Both the position numbers and the translations under genes were made by a program. From the NCBI GenBank assembly GCA_943788135.1, contig CALSPC010000001.1:21914-85913 (forward strand): a stretch of 64,000 nucleotides of DNA, in the 5' to 3' direction. This DNA is from an uncultured Paracoccaceae bacterium. GTDB lineage: Bacteria; Bacteroidota; Bacteroidia; Flavobacteriales; Flavobacteriaceae. The notes under the pieces are model-generated. The model did no database searches. It was given only the letters and a program-made list of their open reading frames with translations, and was not told the origin of the DNA. How positions within the stretch are numbered: the stretch's first letter is position 1; each line of letters begins with the position of its first letter. Positions 47,664-57,834 of the stretch are shown here, in pieces.

Positions 47664-48851
47664 ATGAGCCAATTACTTTCTGAACGAATTTTAAACATGG
47701 CCACATCAGCGACTCTAGCGATGGCGGCAAAAGCAAGAGAATTAAAAGCCGAGGGCAAAGATATCATAGGATTAAGTTTAGGAGAACCTGACTTTAATAC
47801 TCCAGATTTCATTAAGGATGCTGCAAAAACAGCAATTGATGACAACTACAATTCTTATACTCCTGTAGATGGTTATGCAGAACTTAAACAAGCCATTATC
47901 ACGAAGTTTAAACGCGATAACAACCTAAGTTACCAACCGTCTCAAATCGTAGTATCCACAGGTGCAAAACAATGTTTAGCCAATGTAGCTTTAGTGCTAC
48001 TCAACGAAGGTGATGAAGTTATTTTACCTTGCCCTTACTGGGTAAGTTATTCCGATATTGTAAAGCTATCTGATGGCGTTCCTGTCGAAGTGGTAACCTC
48101 TATTGAGAATGATTTTAAAATGACACCTCAGCAGTTAGAAGCCGCTATTACACCCAAAACTAAAATGATTTGGTTTAGCTCGCCTTGTAACCCAAGTGGC
48201 TCTGTTTACAGCAAAACTGAATTAAGAGCCTTAGCAGATGTTTTAAAAAATCACCCAAATATATACATCGTTTCAGATGAAATCTATGAGCATATTAATT
48301 TTGGAGAAGGTCATGCAAGTATGGCTGAATTTGAAGATATGTACGACAGAACGATTACTATAAATGGGGTTTCAAAAGCCTTTGCAATGACGGGATGGCG
48401 TATTGGATTCCTTGGCGGTCCGGAAGCCATTGCACGTGCTTGTAATAAAATGCAAGGCCAAATCACAAGTGGTGCAAATTGTATTGCTCAACGCGCAGTC
48501 ATAACAGCTTTAGAAGCCGCTCCTACTAAAGTTCAGTATATGGTGGATGAATTTAAAGTTCGTCGCGATTTGATTCTTGGTTTACTAAACGATATTGAGG
48601 GATTCTCCTGCAACACGCCAGAAGGTGCTTTTTATGTATTTCCTGATGTGACAGCGTTTTTTGGAAAAACATTAAACGGCACACTTATAAAAAATGCGAC
48701 TGATTTTTCATTGTATTTATTGGAAGCGGCCTTAGTAGCAACGGTAACCGGTGATGCGTTTGGAAATCCTAATTGTATTCGCATATCATACGCAGCATCA
48801 CAGGATCAGATTATTGAAGCTTTGAACCGTATCAAGAAAGCTGTGAGCTAA
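47664..48851 (+). CDS. Aspartate-type aminotransferase
   Basis: The 395-residue class I aminotransferase has IGLSLGEPDFNTPDFI, the SSPCNPSGSVYS loop, YIVSDEIYEHINF and the PLP-lysine motif NGVSKAFAMTGWRIGF. The pattern matches bacterial aspartate/prephenate aminotransferases of subgroup 1b. It is a different paralogue from the one at 9.3 kb. It follows the desaturase by 9 bases. Convergent with trkH. Confidence 0.91.
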   Translation: MSQLLSERILNMATSATLAMAAKARELKAEGKDIIGLSLGEPDFNTPDFIKDAAKTAIDDNYNSYTPVDGYAELKQAIITKFKRDNNLSYQPSQIVVSTGAKQCLANVALVLLNEGDEVILPCPYWVSYSDIVKLSDGVPVEVVTSIENDFKMTPQQLEAAITPKTKMIWFSSPCNPSGSVYSKTELRALADVLKNHPNIYIVSDEIYEHINFGEGHASMAEFEDMYDRTITINGVSKAFAMTGWRIGFLGGPEAIARACNKMQGQITSGANCIAQRAVITALEAAPTKVQYMVDEFKVRRDLILGLLNDIEGFSCNTPEGAFYVFPDVTAFFGKTLNGTLIKNATDFSLYLLEAALVATVTGDAFGNPNCIRISYAASQDQIIEALNRIKKAVS

Positions 48852-48858
48852 ATTTAGC

Positions 48859-50358
48859 TTAACGGTTTCTCCAGAAAAATGGTGTAAATAAAATAAGAAC
48901 GGTAAACAATTCTAATCTTCCGATTAGCATTAAGAAAGCGGCCCACCATTTACCAGCAGTTGGCATTTCAAAAAAGTTATGTGAAGGCCCAAATTCGCCT
49001 AGTGCAGGACCAACATTTCCTAAACTTGAAGCTGCTACTCCTATGGCAGACTCAAAATCGAGACCTAGAAGTGCAAATCCCAATGATCCTACTATAAAGG
49101 ATAACATATAAAGAATGAAAAACCCTAGGACATTAAATACAATATCTCCTGAAACGGATTTATTATTGTAACGCACAGGAAGAATAGCACTGGGGTGTAG
49201 GGTTCTTTTAAATTCTAAAAATCCATTTTTTATAAGTACAAGGTGACGTACTATTTTCACCCCTCCGGAAGTACTGCCAGCCGAACCTCCTAAAAACATC
49301 AATCCAAAGAAAAAAACGAGTAAAAGTGGCGACCATATTGTAAAATCTGCAGAAACAAATCCAGTTGTGGTTATAATAGCTACGACTTGAAAAAGTGCAT
49401 GTCTAAAAGACCCTTCGCCTATACCCCAAACCAAAGGATGGTTGAACGCTGAAGTCCCAGTTAAGAAAGCATTATACCATATAACGCCACCTATTAGTAG
49501 CGTAAAAATTAAGATAAACTTAAAATATAATTTAAACTCTTCGTCTTTTACGACTTTGATTACATTGCCTTTGAACGCAAAATAACTTAATATAAAATTA
49601 GTTCCAGCCAATACCATAAATACTATGATGATATATTGTATTAGGGGCGTATCATTCCAATGGGCTACACTTGCATTTTTTGTTGAAAAACCACCTGTTG
49701 ACAAGGTGCTCATAGAATGGTTTAGTGCATCAAAAAAAGACATTCCTGCAACAGATAAAAACAACGTTTCTGCTGCGGTGTAGCCAAAGTATATAAGCCA
49801 TAGGCGTTTGGCGGTATCTGTTATTCTGGGGTGTAGTTTATCCGCACTTGGTCCTGGTGCTTCAGCGGCAAACAGCTGCATACCTCCAATGCCCAAAAGT
49901 GGCAATATGGCTATCGCTAATACGATGATGCCCATTCCACCGATCCAGTGGGTCAAACTCCGCCAAAACAAGAGACCTTCAGGTAAGGATTCTACATCAT
50001 TTAAGATGGTTGAGCCTGTGGTTGTATAGCCTGATATTGTTTCAAAAATTGCATTTGTGAACTCTGGAATAGCACCTGTAAATATATACGGTAATGTTCC
50101 TGAGAGTGTCATTACAATCCAACCAAAAGCAACTACTAAATACCCTTCTCGTTTATTCATTTCCTTGGTGTGATTTTTTGTACAAACCATAACTATTGCA
50201 CCAAAAACTAAGACCGAAATTCCAGCTAAAAATAAGTGCAGAGTCGCACCATCATTATAAAAGAAACTCAGAAGAGTTGCCAATAGCATGAAGCCACCAT
50301 TGAACAATAATAAAAGTCCAAAGAAGTAAAATATAATTTTATAATTGAGCTTCATCAA
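48859..50358 (-). CDS. trkH: Trk-type potassium uptake protein TrkH
   Basis: The 499-residue inner-membrane protein has about ten helices and four P-loop regions, such as ETISGYTTTGSTIL, MSTLSTGGFSTKN, VAIITTTGFVSADF and VAASSLGNVGPALG, each ending in the filter glycine. It is the pore subunit and pairs with TrkA 9 bases upstream to import K+. Confidence 0.96.
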   Translation of the reverse strand: MMKLNYKIIFYFFGLLLLFNGGFMLLATLLSFFYNDGATLHLFLAGISVLVFGAIVMVCTKNHTKEMNKREGYLVVAFGWIVMTLSGTLPYIFTGAIPEFTNAIFETISGYTTTGSTILNDVESLPEGLLFWRSLTHWIGGMGIIVLAIAILPLLGIGGMQLFAAEAPGPSADKLHPRITDTAKRLWLIYFGYTAAETLFLSVAGMSFFDALNHSMSTLSTGGFSTKNASVAHWNDTPLIQYIIIVFMVLAGTNFILSYFAFKGNVIKVVKDEEFKLYFKFILIFTLLIGGVIWYNAFLTGTSAFNHPLVWGIGEGSFRHALFQVVAIITTTGFVSADFTIWSPLLLVFFFGLMFLGGSAGSTSGGVKIVRHLVLIKNGFLEFKRTLHPSAILPVRYNNKSVSGDIVFNVLGFFILYMLSFIVGSLGFALLGLDFESAIGVAASSLGNVGPALGEFGPSHNFFEMPTAGKWWAAFLMLIGRLELFTVLILFTPFFWRNR

Positions 50359-50367
50359 CAGTTTAAT

Positions 50368-51714
50368 TTAGTAAAAATAACTTTCTACTTTTTTTATAGA
50401 TTGAGGAAGACAGCATACTACCACTCGATCTCCGGAAACGATTTTAAAATCGCCTAGAGCAATAAACCCCTCTTCGTCTCGAATAACACCACCAATAATT
50501 GCAGAAAGTGGAAAATCAATTTTTTTAATAAATTTATCACAGATTTTAGAAGTAGGCTTCACCACAAATTCTAAAAGCTCAGCTTCCATATTACTTAATT
50601 TTGTCATAGCGACCACTTCGCCTTTTCTGATATATCTAAAAATACTATTCGCGGCCAGTAGTTTTTTATTGATTAGCGTATCTACTCCAATAGAGTGCGA
50701 CAATTCATAATAATCCATGTTTTCAACCAAAGCAATCGTCTTTTTAATACCTTTAGATTTAGCTACCAAACAGGACATAATATTTGTTTCAGAGTTTCCT
50801 GTAACAGATATAAAAGCATCCATGTCTTTGATATTTTCTTCTTCTAAAAGCTCAACATTTCGTCCATCGCCGTTAATAACAAGCGTATTTGGGAGTTGTT
50901 CTGCCAAGTCAAAAGCACGGTCTTTTAGTTTTTCAACGAGTTTAATGTTAAAATTTTCAGATAGATCACAAGCAGCTTTAGAGCCAATTTTACCACCCCC
51001 TAAAATCATGACATCCTTGATTTCAATTTTTTTCTTTCCGGTAAGTTTACACAGCTCTTCATCTCCGCCTTCAGATGTGATAAATACTACGCGGTCTCCA
51101 TTCATAAAAACGGTGTCTCCTCTCGGAATAAGGGTTGCATGTGAACCTGCACGCTGAATTGCAATTGGAATAAAATGAATGTCTGAAAGTAATTCCGCAG
51201 CAACTTTAACGGATTTATTTATGATTTTAGCGTCTTTAGAAAGCGAAAGTCCAAGCATGGTCAATGCGCCTTTTTCAAACTCATAAGTGTCATTGAATAC
51301 GGACTGGCTCAGTAGTAATTCGATTTCTGCAGCAGCAAGAGATTCTGGTGAGATAAGCTCGTCGATACCAAATTTGGTGAAACCAACTTCATCCTTAAAA
51401 TTGATAAATTCCGGATTAGAAATTCGTGCAATAGTCCGTTTTGCACCGAGCTGTTTAGCCAAAACACAAGCCGTAATATTCGACGTTTCAGAAGAGGTTA
51501 CAGAGATGAATAAATCTGAGTTCAGGATTCGCGCATCTTTTAAAACCGAAATTGAGGTCGCATCACCTTTCACTACTTTTATGTCCAAATGGGTATCTGC
51601 ATAAACGAGACTTTCTTTATTTAGATCTATAAGCGTAATTTCTTGTGATTCGTAAGATAAAAGCTTCGCTAAATGAAACCCGACTTCACCGGCACCGGCA
51701 ATAATAATTTTCAT
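50368..51714 (-). CDS. trkA: Trk system potassium uptake protein TrkA
   Basis: TrkA gates TrkH. The 448-residue protein has two RCK-N domains with NAD-binding motifs, MKIIIAGAGEVGFHLAK at the N-terminus and DVMILGGGKIGSKAA at about 236, and RCK-C domains after each. It is 9 bases upstream of trkH, an operon. It diverges from ubiE. Confidence 0.96.
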   Translation of the reverse strand: MKIIIAGAGEVGFHLAKLLSYESQEITLIDLNKESLVYADTHLDIKVVKGDATSISVLKDARILNSDLFISVTSSETSNITACVLAKQLGAKRTIARISNPEFINFKDEVGFTKFGIDELISPESLAAAEIELLLSQSVFNDTYEFEKGALTMLGLSLSKDAKIINKSVKVAAELLSDIHFIPIAIQRAGSHATLIPRGDTVFMNGDRVVFITSEGGDEELCKLTGKKKIEIKDVMILGGGKIGSKAACDLSENFNIKLVEKLKDRAFDLAEQLPNTLVINGDGRNVELLEEENIKDMDAFISVTGNSETNIMSCLVAKSKGIKKTIALVENMDYYELSHSIGVDTLINKKLLAANSIFRYIRKGEVVAMTKLSNMEAELLEFVVKPTSKICDKFIKKIDFPLSAIIGGVIRDEEGFIALGDFKIVSGDRVVVCCLPQSIKKVESYFY

Positions 51715-51737
51715 TTATTATCAATTAATAAGATGTG

Positions 51738-51745
51738 CAAATATA
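51738..51745 (-). promoter_or_regulatory. Candidate -7 box for trkA-trkH
   Basis: On the minus strand this is TATATTTG, matching TAnnTTTG, 23 bases before the trkA ATG at 51714. Confidence 0.45.
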
Positions 51746-51820
51746 CGTTATTTTTAGGGATTTGTTTATGAATTGCATTTCTTTGCACTATAATTATTAA
51801 AGTAGAAGTTTTCATTATAT

Positions 51821-52552
51821 ATGTCAAAAAAAATCACACCTTATAAAGATAGTACACTTGGTAAAAAACAGCAAATCGCCAAAATGTTTGATGCAATCTC
51901 TAACGAATATGATGGTCTAAACAGAGTAATCTCATTTGGAATTGATATAAAATGGCGAAATAAAGTCGTACAGATTGTAGCAGACGCTCAACCAAAAAAT
52001 ATTCTTGACATTGCAACAGGGACTGGAGATTTAGCCATCAACTTAACACGCACAAATGCTTCACAAATCATCGGATTAGACATCAGTGAAGGGATGCTTG
52101 ACGTTGGCAGACAAAAAATATTAAAAAAAGAACTTCATGAAACTATTGACATGGTGGTTGGAGACTCTGAAAACCTTCCTTTTGACGACAACGCTTTTGA
52201 TGCCATTACTGTAGCCTTTGGTGTTCGTAATTTTGAAAACCTAGAAATCGGTTTGGCTGAGATCTTGAGAGTGTTGAAACCTGGAGGTATAGTTGTTGTT
52301 TTAGAAACTTCTGTTCCTACAAAGTTCCCTTTCAAACAAGGGTATTATTTACATACTAGAGTCGTATTGCCACTTATTGGCAAACTTTTCTCAAATGATA
52401 AATCGGCCTACAGTTACTTGAGTGAGTCGGCCTCTAAGTTCCCTTATGGGACTGCTTTCAACAATATTTTGACTAAAACAGGGTTTATAAACACGAAAGC
52501 CCTTCCACAAACATTTGGAGTTGCTACTATTTATACTGCAACAAAACACTAA
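51821..52552 (+). CDS. ubiE: Menaquinone biosynthesis C-methyltransferase UbiE/MenG
   Basis: The 243-residue protein methylates demethylmenaquinol (Bacteroidota make menaquinone). Family motifs are the ISNEYDGLNRVISFGIDIKWRN stretch, ILDIATGTGDLAINL, GLDISEGMLDVGRQKI and AFGVRNFENLEIGLAEILRVLKPGG. porT begins 2 bases after the stop, the standard flavobacterial order. Confidence 0.96.
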   Translation: MSKKITPYKDSTLGKKQQIAKMFDAISNEYDGLNRVISFGIDIKWRNKVVQIVADAQPKNILDIATGTGDLAINLTRTNASQIIGLDISEGMLDVGRQKILKKELHETIDMVVGDSENLPFDDNAFDAITVAFGVRNFENLEIGLAEILRVLKPGGIVVVLETSVPTKFPFKQGYYLHTRVVLPLIGKLFSNDKSAYSYLSESASKFPYGTAFNNILTKTGFINTKALPQTFGVATIYTATKH

Positions 52553-52554
52553 GT

Positions 52555-53269
52555 ATGAAGTACGTTTTATCAGTTGTTTTTATTTTATTTTCAATTCAAT
52601 TTGCAAATGCTCAACTCTTTAGTAAAGAGCGCGTCTTGAATAATGAGAACTTTGATAAAGCTAAATTATCATATGGCTATTACCTAGGTTTTAATGTCTA
52701 TGATTTTAATATTGATTACTACACAAATGTGGAGGATATTCAAGTTCTTAAATCGACAGGGTTTAATGTGGGCCTTTTGGGAAACATTAGAATCAATGAC
52801 TATATAGATATTCGACTGGAGCCCGGACTTGTAATTTCGAGGCGAGAGCTAAATTATAGTGAAACGTATTTTGCAGGTATTGGTTTTGAAGACAAAGATC
52901 TTATTCGTGAAATTCAATCTACCTTTATTCATCTTCCATTACTGGTTAAATTTTCTTCTAAAAGAATCAACAACATCAAACCTTTTGTGGTTGGTGGAAT
53001 ATCAACAGCTTTGAATTTGTCGAGTCAAGAAGATAATCCCGATGACAATAGTAATGGTGTTTTTAGAGTGCGTCAAAAACAACCTGTATTATGAACTCGG
53101 GTTCGGAATCGACTTATATATGGCCTGGTTTAAGTTTACACCATCAATTCGAGGGGTGTTTTCAATGCAGGATGAAGTGATAAAAGATATTGACCCTGAC
53201 AGCCCATGGACACAGAATATTTCTCAAATGCAGACTAGAGGTCTCTTTATTAACTTCACGTTTCAGTAA
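52555..53269 (+). pseudogene. porT: PorT-family outer-membrane protein, broken by a frameshift
   Basis: Two overlapping frames encode one roughly 237-residue beta-barrel protein: 52555-53094 (signal peptide to FANAQLF, then LSYGYYLGFNVYDF, RLEPGLVISRREL, FIHLPLLVKFSSKR) and the continuation to 53269 (YYELGFGIDLYMAWFKFTPSIRG, SPWTQNIS, FINFTFQ). The frame changes near 53070-53085, by an A5 run; dropping one A joins them as R-Q-N-N-L-Y-Y-E-L-G. PorT is needed for T9SS function. Either a lesion or a homopolymer error. The final 14 bases overlap the convergent methyltransferase gene. Confidence 0.87.
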
Positions 53270-53987
53270 GTTTTCTTTTAAATTCACTCAAAAGTATTGC
53301 CGCAGCATTGGCTACATTTAAACTTTCAGTTTGTTTAAGGTTTCCAAATCTTGGTATAGAAAGCCGGGTATCTACTAGTGCTTCTATGTCTTGAGAAATC
53401 CCATTAGCTTCATTTCCAAGAACGAGTAGGCCTTCATCTGGCAAATTTTGCTCATATATTGACATACCATCCATAAATGTCCCCATGCAATTTGGGGCTA
53501 ATGGCAACGCTTTTTCTAAGTCCATATACGTTATATTTACTCGGGTATGAGAGCCCATACTTGCCTGAACAACTTTGGGATTGAAACACTCTACCGTAGT
53601 CTCACTACATATTAAATTTTCAATTCCGAACCAATCACAGAGCCGAATAATAGTCCCCAAATTTCCAGGGTCATTTACAGCATCCAGTGCCACTACAAGA
53701 GCAGACCAATTGATAGGTTTTGGTCTAGGGATTTTGAAAGTCGCCACTACTTTATTGGGCGTATTAAAGCCACTAATTTTCGACAGTTCTTTAGCGCTTA
53801 CTCTTGTTAGTTTCTGTTTATATTGAGAAAAGTGATCGTCAACAGCAAAAATTTCAACCAATTCATAGTCAGAGTTTAAAAACTCCTGCACCACTTTAAC
53901 ACCTTCTACAACAAATAGCTGGTGTTGGATTCGAAATTTTTTTTGCTTCAAACTACTGATTAGTTTTATTTGGCTTTTAGTTAACAT
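53256..53987 (-). CDS. SpoU/TrmH-family RNA 2'-O-methyltransferase
   Basis: The 243-residue protein has a substrate-binding N-terminal domain (FVVEGVKVVQEFL) and the SPOUT methyltransferase domain with motifs ALDAVNDPGNLGTIIRLCDWFG, LVLGNEANGIS and SIPRFGNLKQTESLNVANAAAILLSEF. It methylates rRNA or tRNA; the exact site is unknown. It is convergent with porT and diverges from tamL. Confidence 0.93.
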   Translation of the reverse strand: MLTKSQIKLISSLKQKKFRIQHQLFVVEGVKVVQEFLNSDYELVEIFAVDDHFSQYKQKLTRVSAKELSKISGFNTPNKVVATFKIPRPKPINWSALVVALDAVNDPGNLGTIIRLCDWFGIENLICSETTVECFNPKVVQASMGSHTRVNITYMDLEKALPLAPNCMGTFMDGMSIYEQNLPDEGLLVLGNEANGISQDIEALVDTRLSIPRFGNLKQTESLNVANAAAILLSEFKRKLTET

Positions 53988-53997
53988 CTAAAAAATG

Positions 53998-54005
53998 TAC
54001 TTTTG
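53998..54005 (+). promoter_or_regulatory. Candidate -7 box for tamL
   Basis: TACTTTTG matches TAnnTTTG and lies 44 bases before the tamL start at 54050. Confidence 0.4.
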
Positions 54006-54049
54006 ATATATTATTAATTTAGAATGTAAAGCTAAATTTTATTTATTGA

Positions 54050-56606
54050 TTGTTGAAGAAATCTCTGATAAAAATATTTGTTGTTTGTGTATTAACTGTT
54101 CTTTTTACGGCGTGTAATGCTGTAAAACGGGTGACGTCTACAGATTATTTATTAACTAAAAATAGTTTTTACATTAACGGTAAAAAGAAAAAATCAGAAG
54201 AACTTACTAATTTATCTTTTCAGAAAAAAAATACAGCGCTATTTGGGATCCCTTTACAGCTCTACATTTATAATCTAGCACGTCCAAACAAGGATTCTAT
54301 ATTTGAGCGTTGGTTACATAAAAACCCTAAACGAAAACAACGGCTAATTTCAAAGCTTTCAGAAAAACAACTGAAACAACTAAAAACCTCATCTATTGGC
54401 ATCAATTCATGGTTGAGAGAAGTCGGAGAAGCTCCAATACTTTTAGATTCCTTAAAAATTAATAAAACAAAAATTAATCTTGAACGCTATTATTTTGCCA
54501 ATGGTTGGTTTGATAGAACCGTAAACTATAGCGTTGATACACTAGGTTCAAAAAAAGCAGGAGTTGTCATTCGAAATCGAGACAGGAACTCCCTATACCA
54601 TAGGAGAAATTTCGGATCGGATTGATTCTCCTGTAATTGATTCATTATATTCTAATTTAGAACAAGAGTCTTTTTTGAAATCAGGCGAACAATTTTCGAT
54701 TTCAAATTTTGAAAGTGAACGTAACCGCTTGACTACCGCTTTCAGAAATGAGGGCGCTTATCATTTTTCTGAAGATTACATCCGATTTGAAAACGATACT
54801 ATTGGAACAAAAAATAATGTCAATATCAAATTGCAAATACAAGACAGAATCATTAGAAATGACGATTCAATTGCTCGTGTTCCGTTTCAAACATACCGCA
54901 TAAAAAATATAAACATCTATACAGATGCTACTTTTGAAAACCGTTCAAAAGCCATTTCGGATTCTGTAAACTATGACGACTACACTCTTTATGCTTATTC
55001 TAAATTAAAATATAAGCCTAAAGCCTTAACAAATGCAATACTAATTGCAAAGGGTGAGGTTTTCAAAGATTTAGATCGTAGCAGAACTTATCGGTATTTA
55101 AATGAATTAAGAACCTTTAAATATCCAAATATTGAATACGTAGAAAACGCACAAGACACAACACTTACAGCTAATATTTTTTTGGTACCAAAGAAAAAAT
55201 ATGGCTTGGGCCTTGACGTCAATGTGTCTCAAAGTAATATCCAAAAAGTGGGGCTCTCGTTTACAACAGGCGTAGTGATTCGCAATATTTTTAAAGGAGC
55301 AGAAACCCTTCAGATTTCGGCATTAGGTGCTATTGGAGCGTCTAAAGACGGGGCAAAAGCTGAAAGCCGGTTTTTTGATATTAACGAACTCGGTGCAGAT
55401 ATTAAACTAAATATACCGCGTTTATTTTTCCCTTTAAATACGGACAAGATTATTCCAAAATACATGTCACCAAGTACACAAATAAGCGCTGGATTTACGG
55501 GGCAAACAAATATTGGTTTGGACAAACAAACCTTTAATAGTGTTTTTAGTTACAAGTGGTTTCCATCAGAAAAAGTTACAAATTCTTTAGATTTGGTTAA
55601 TCTACAATACGTCAGAAACCTAAATCCAAACAATTATTTTAGCGTATATCAAAACTCCTTTAGTCGATTACAGGCTATCGCTCTAGAATCCTATCCTACT
55701 CCGAATGACTTTTTAGGCACTGACAGCAACGGACAAGACATCCTTCTTGGATCTCGAGCTGATGAATTCATCGACCTCTTAAGTAACAACAGTTCGTACA
55801 GGGACTCAAATCCTTCTGAATACCAAACAGTGAGAGATATTCAGGAACGTAAAAACAGACTGGTTCAAGACAACTTCATTCTGGCAAGTAATTTTAATTA
55901 TATCCGAGACAGTAGAGCAAATACTTTTGATACCAATTTTTCAATTTTTAGATTAAAATTTGAATTTGCGGGGAATCTTCTTTACAATGCTTCAAAATTA
56001 TTAAATTTAGAAAACAACTCTCTAGGTGCTTATGAAGTAAGTGGAGTGCCCTTCTCTCAATATATTAAATCCGAAATAGACCATATAAAACTCTGGAATT
56101 TAGGACGCAGTAATGTATTGGCATTACATAGCTTTTTTGGGATTGCTGTTCCCTTAGGAAATGCTTCAAGCATTCCGTTTTCTAAAAGTTTTTTTGCAGG
56201 GGGTTCTAATGATAATAGAGCTTGGACCGCTTATAATTTGGGACCAGGAAGTTCTGATAATAACAATGAATTTAACGAAGCTAACTTAAAACTAGCCTTT
56301 AGTTTAGAGCACCGTTATAAGTTGTTTGGCAAACTCAATGGCGCTTTTTTTATGGATGCAGGAAATATTTGGAATGTGCTAGATGATGTTACAGACCCAA
56401 AAGCGACATTTGATAACCTTAAATCTTTAGAAGATATTGCTGTAGGAGCAGGAATTGGGCTGCGGTATGATTTTGATTTTTTTATATTTAGATTTGATAC
56501 TGGATTCAAAGCTTATGAACCCAGTTATAGCAAAGGGAACCGTTGGCTTAACAACTTCAATTTCAGTAATGCTGTTTACAATATTGGAATCAATTATCCG
56601 TTTTAA
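54050..56606 (+). pseudogene. tamL: TamL-type BamA/TamA-family outer-membrane lipoprotein, broken by a frameshift
   Basis: Two frames make one roughly 850-residue protein. The first, 54050-54625, has a lipoprotein signal (VLFTAC, start TTG) and the POTRA-like N-terminus (STDYLLTKNSFYINGK). The second continues as SFEIETGTPYTIGEIS through POTRA-type domains to a 16-strand barrel (FFAGGSNDNRAWTAYNLGPGS, then FMDAGNIWNVLDD, and the final YNIGINYPF). The frame changes between 54550 and 54570, near a run of seven A; losing one A restores it. TamL is the Bacteroidota form of TamA. Lesion or sequencing error. Confidence 0.88.
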
Positions 56607-56718
56607 AAGCTTTGGGGTAGCTACATCGTTTTCGCATAATAATACACTAATCGCACAGAATAAATTGTTCAAAATTGTTTAAAACATTACTTTTACGGCG
56701 CTAATTAAAACAAACACA

Positions 56719-57786
56719 ATGAGTCACAACATCAAACCAGGCGTTGCAACAGGACGCGAAGTTCAAGAGATTTTTAAACTTGCTAAAGAAAAAGGATTTG
56801 CTCTTCCAGCAGTTAATGTTATTGGATCAAACACCATAAACGGCGTTCTAGAAACTGCAAAAGATTTAAATGCTCCCGTAATTATTCAATTTTCTAACGG
56901 AGGAGGACAATTTAATGCAGGAAAAGGACTTTCAAATGAAGGTCAAAAAGCAGCAATTGCAGGTTCAATCGCTGGCGCTAAACACATTCATGAAATGGCA
57001 TTAGCTTATGGCGTTCCCGTAATTTTGCACACCGATCACTGTTCAAAAAAATTATTACCTTGGATTGATGGGTTATTAGATGCTAGTGAAGTTCATTTTG
57101 CACAAACTGGAAAATCATTATACAGCTCTCACATGATTGATTTATCTGAAGAGCCATTAGAAGAAAATATTGAAATATGTAAAACCTATTTGGAGCGTAT
57201 GTCTAAAATGGGCATGACCTTAGAAATCGAATTAGGAATTACTGGAGGAGAAGAAGATGGCGTGGACAACAGCGATGTTGATGTTTCAAAATTATACACT
57301 CAACCTGAAGAAGTTGCTTATGCATATGAAGAGCTGAGCAAGGTAAGTGACCAATTTACAATTGCTGCTGCTTTTGGAAACGTTCACGGGGTTTACAAGC
57401 CTGGTAACGTAAAATTAACGCCGAAAATTCTTTTAAATTCTCAGGAATACATCACAAAAAAATATGGTGTCTCAGAAAACCATATAGATTTTGTATTTCA
57501 CGGAGGATCAGGGTCTACTGTAGAAGAAATCAGAGAAGGAATTTCATACGGTGTGATCAAAATGAATATTGATACAGATATGCAATACGCATTTATGTCA
57601 GGTGTTCGTGACGATTTCAAAACCAATGCTGCTTATTTAGAAGCACAAATTGGAAATCCTGACGGGAGTGATGTGCCAAATAAAAAATATTATGACCCTA
57701 GACGATGGTTACGTGAAGGAGAAAAAGCATTCATTGCACGACTTAAAAAAGCATTTGAGGACCTAAATAATGTCGATACATTATAA
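56719..57786 (+). CDS. fbaA: Fructose-bisphosphate aldolase, class II
   Basis: The zinc-dependent aldolase splits fructose 1,6-bisphosphate. The 355-residue protein shows FALPAVNVIGSNTINGVLE, the zinc ligands in ILHTDHCSKKLLPWIDG and HFAQTG, and IELGITGGEEDGVDN, AFGNVHGVYKPGN and the FHGGSGSTVEEIREG motif. The C-terminal DPRRWLREGEKAF is typical of the class IIA type. accD follows after 48 bases. Confidence 0.97.
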   Translation: MSHNIKPGVATGREVQEIFKLAKEKGFALPAVNVIGSNTINGVLETAKDLNAPVIIQFSNGGGQFNAGKGLSNEGQKAAIAGSIAGAKHIHEMALAYGVPVILHTDHCSKKLLPWIDGLLDASEVHFAQTGKSLYSSHMIDLSEEPLEENIEICKTYLERMSKMGMTLEIELGITGGEEDGVDNSDVDVSKLYTQPEEVAYAYEELSKVSDQFTIAAAFGNVHGVYKPGNVKLTPKILLNSQEYITKKYGVSENHIDFVFHGGSGSTVEEIREGISYGVIKMNIDTDMQYAFMSGVRDDFKTNAAYLEAQIGNPDGSDVPNKKYYDPRRWLREGEKAFIARLKKAFEDLNNVDTL

Positions 57787-57794
57787 AAATTACG

Positions 57795-57802
57795 TAGTTT
57801 TG
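57795..57802 (+). promoter_or_regulatory. Candidate -7 box for accD
   Basis: TAGTTTTG matches TAnnTTTG and lies 32 bases before the accD ATG at 57835. Confidence 0.4.
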
Positions 57803-57834
57803 TACTTTAATTTTACCGTTTAGACACTAATTAT

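Noticed and set aside
54564..54625. A separate second gene beginning at 54564
   Set aside because: Its start is inside the first tamL frame with no leader, and its content continues the TamL sequence. It is the rest of one frameshifted gene.
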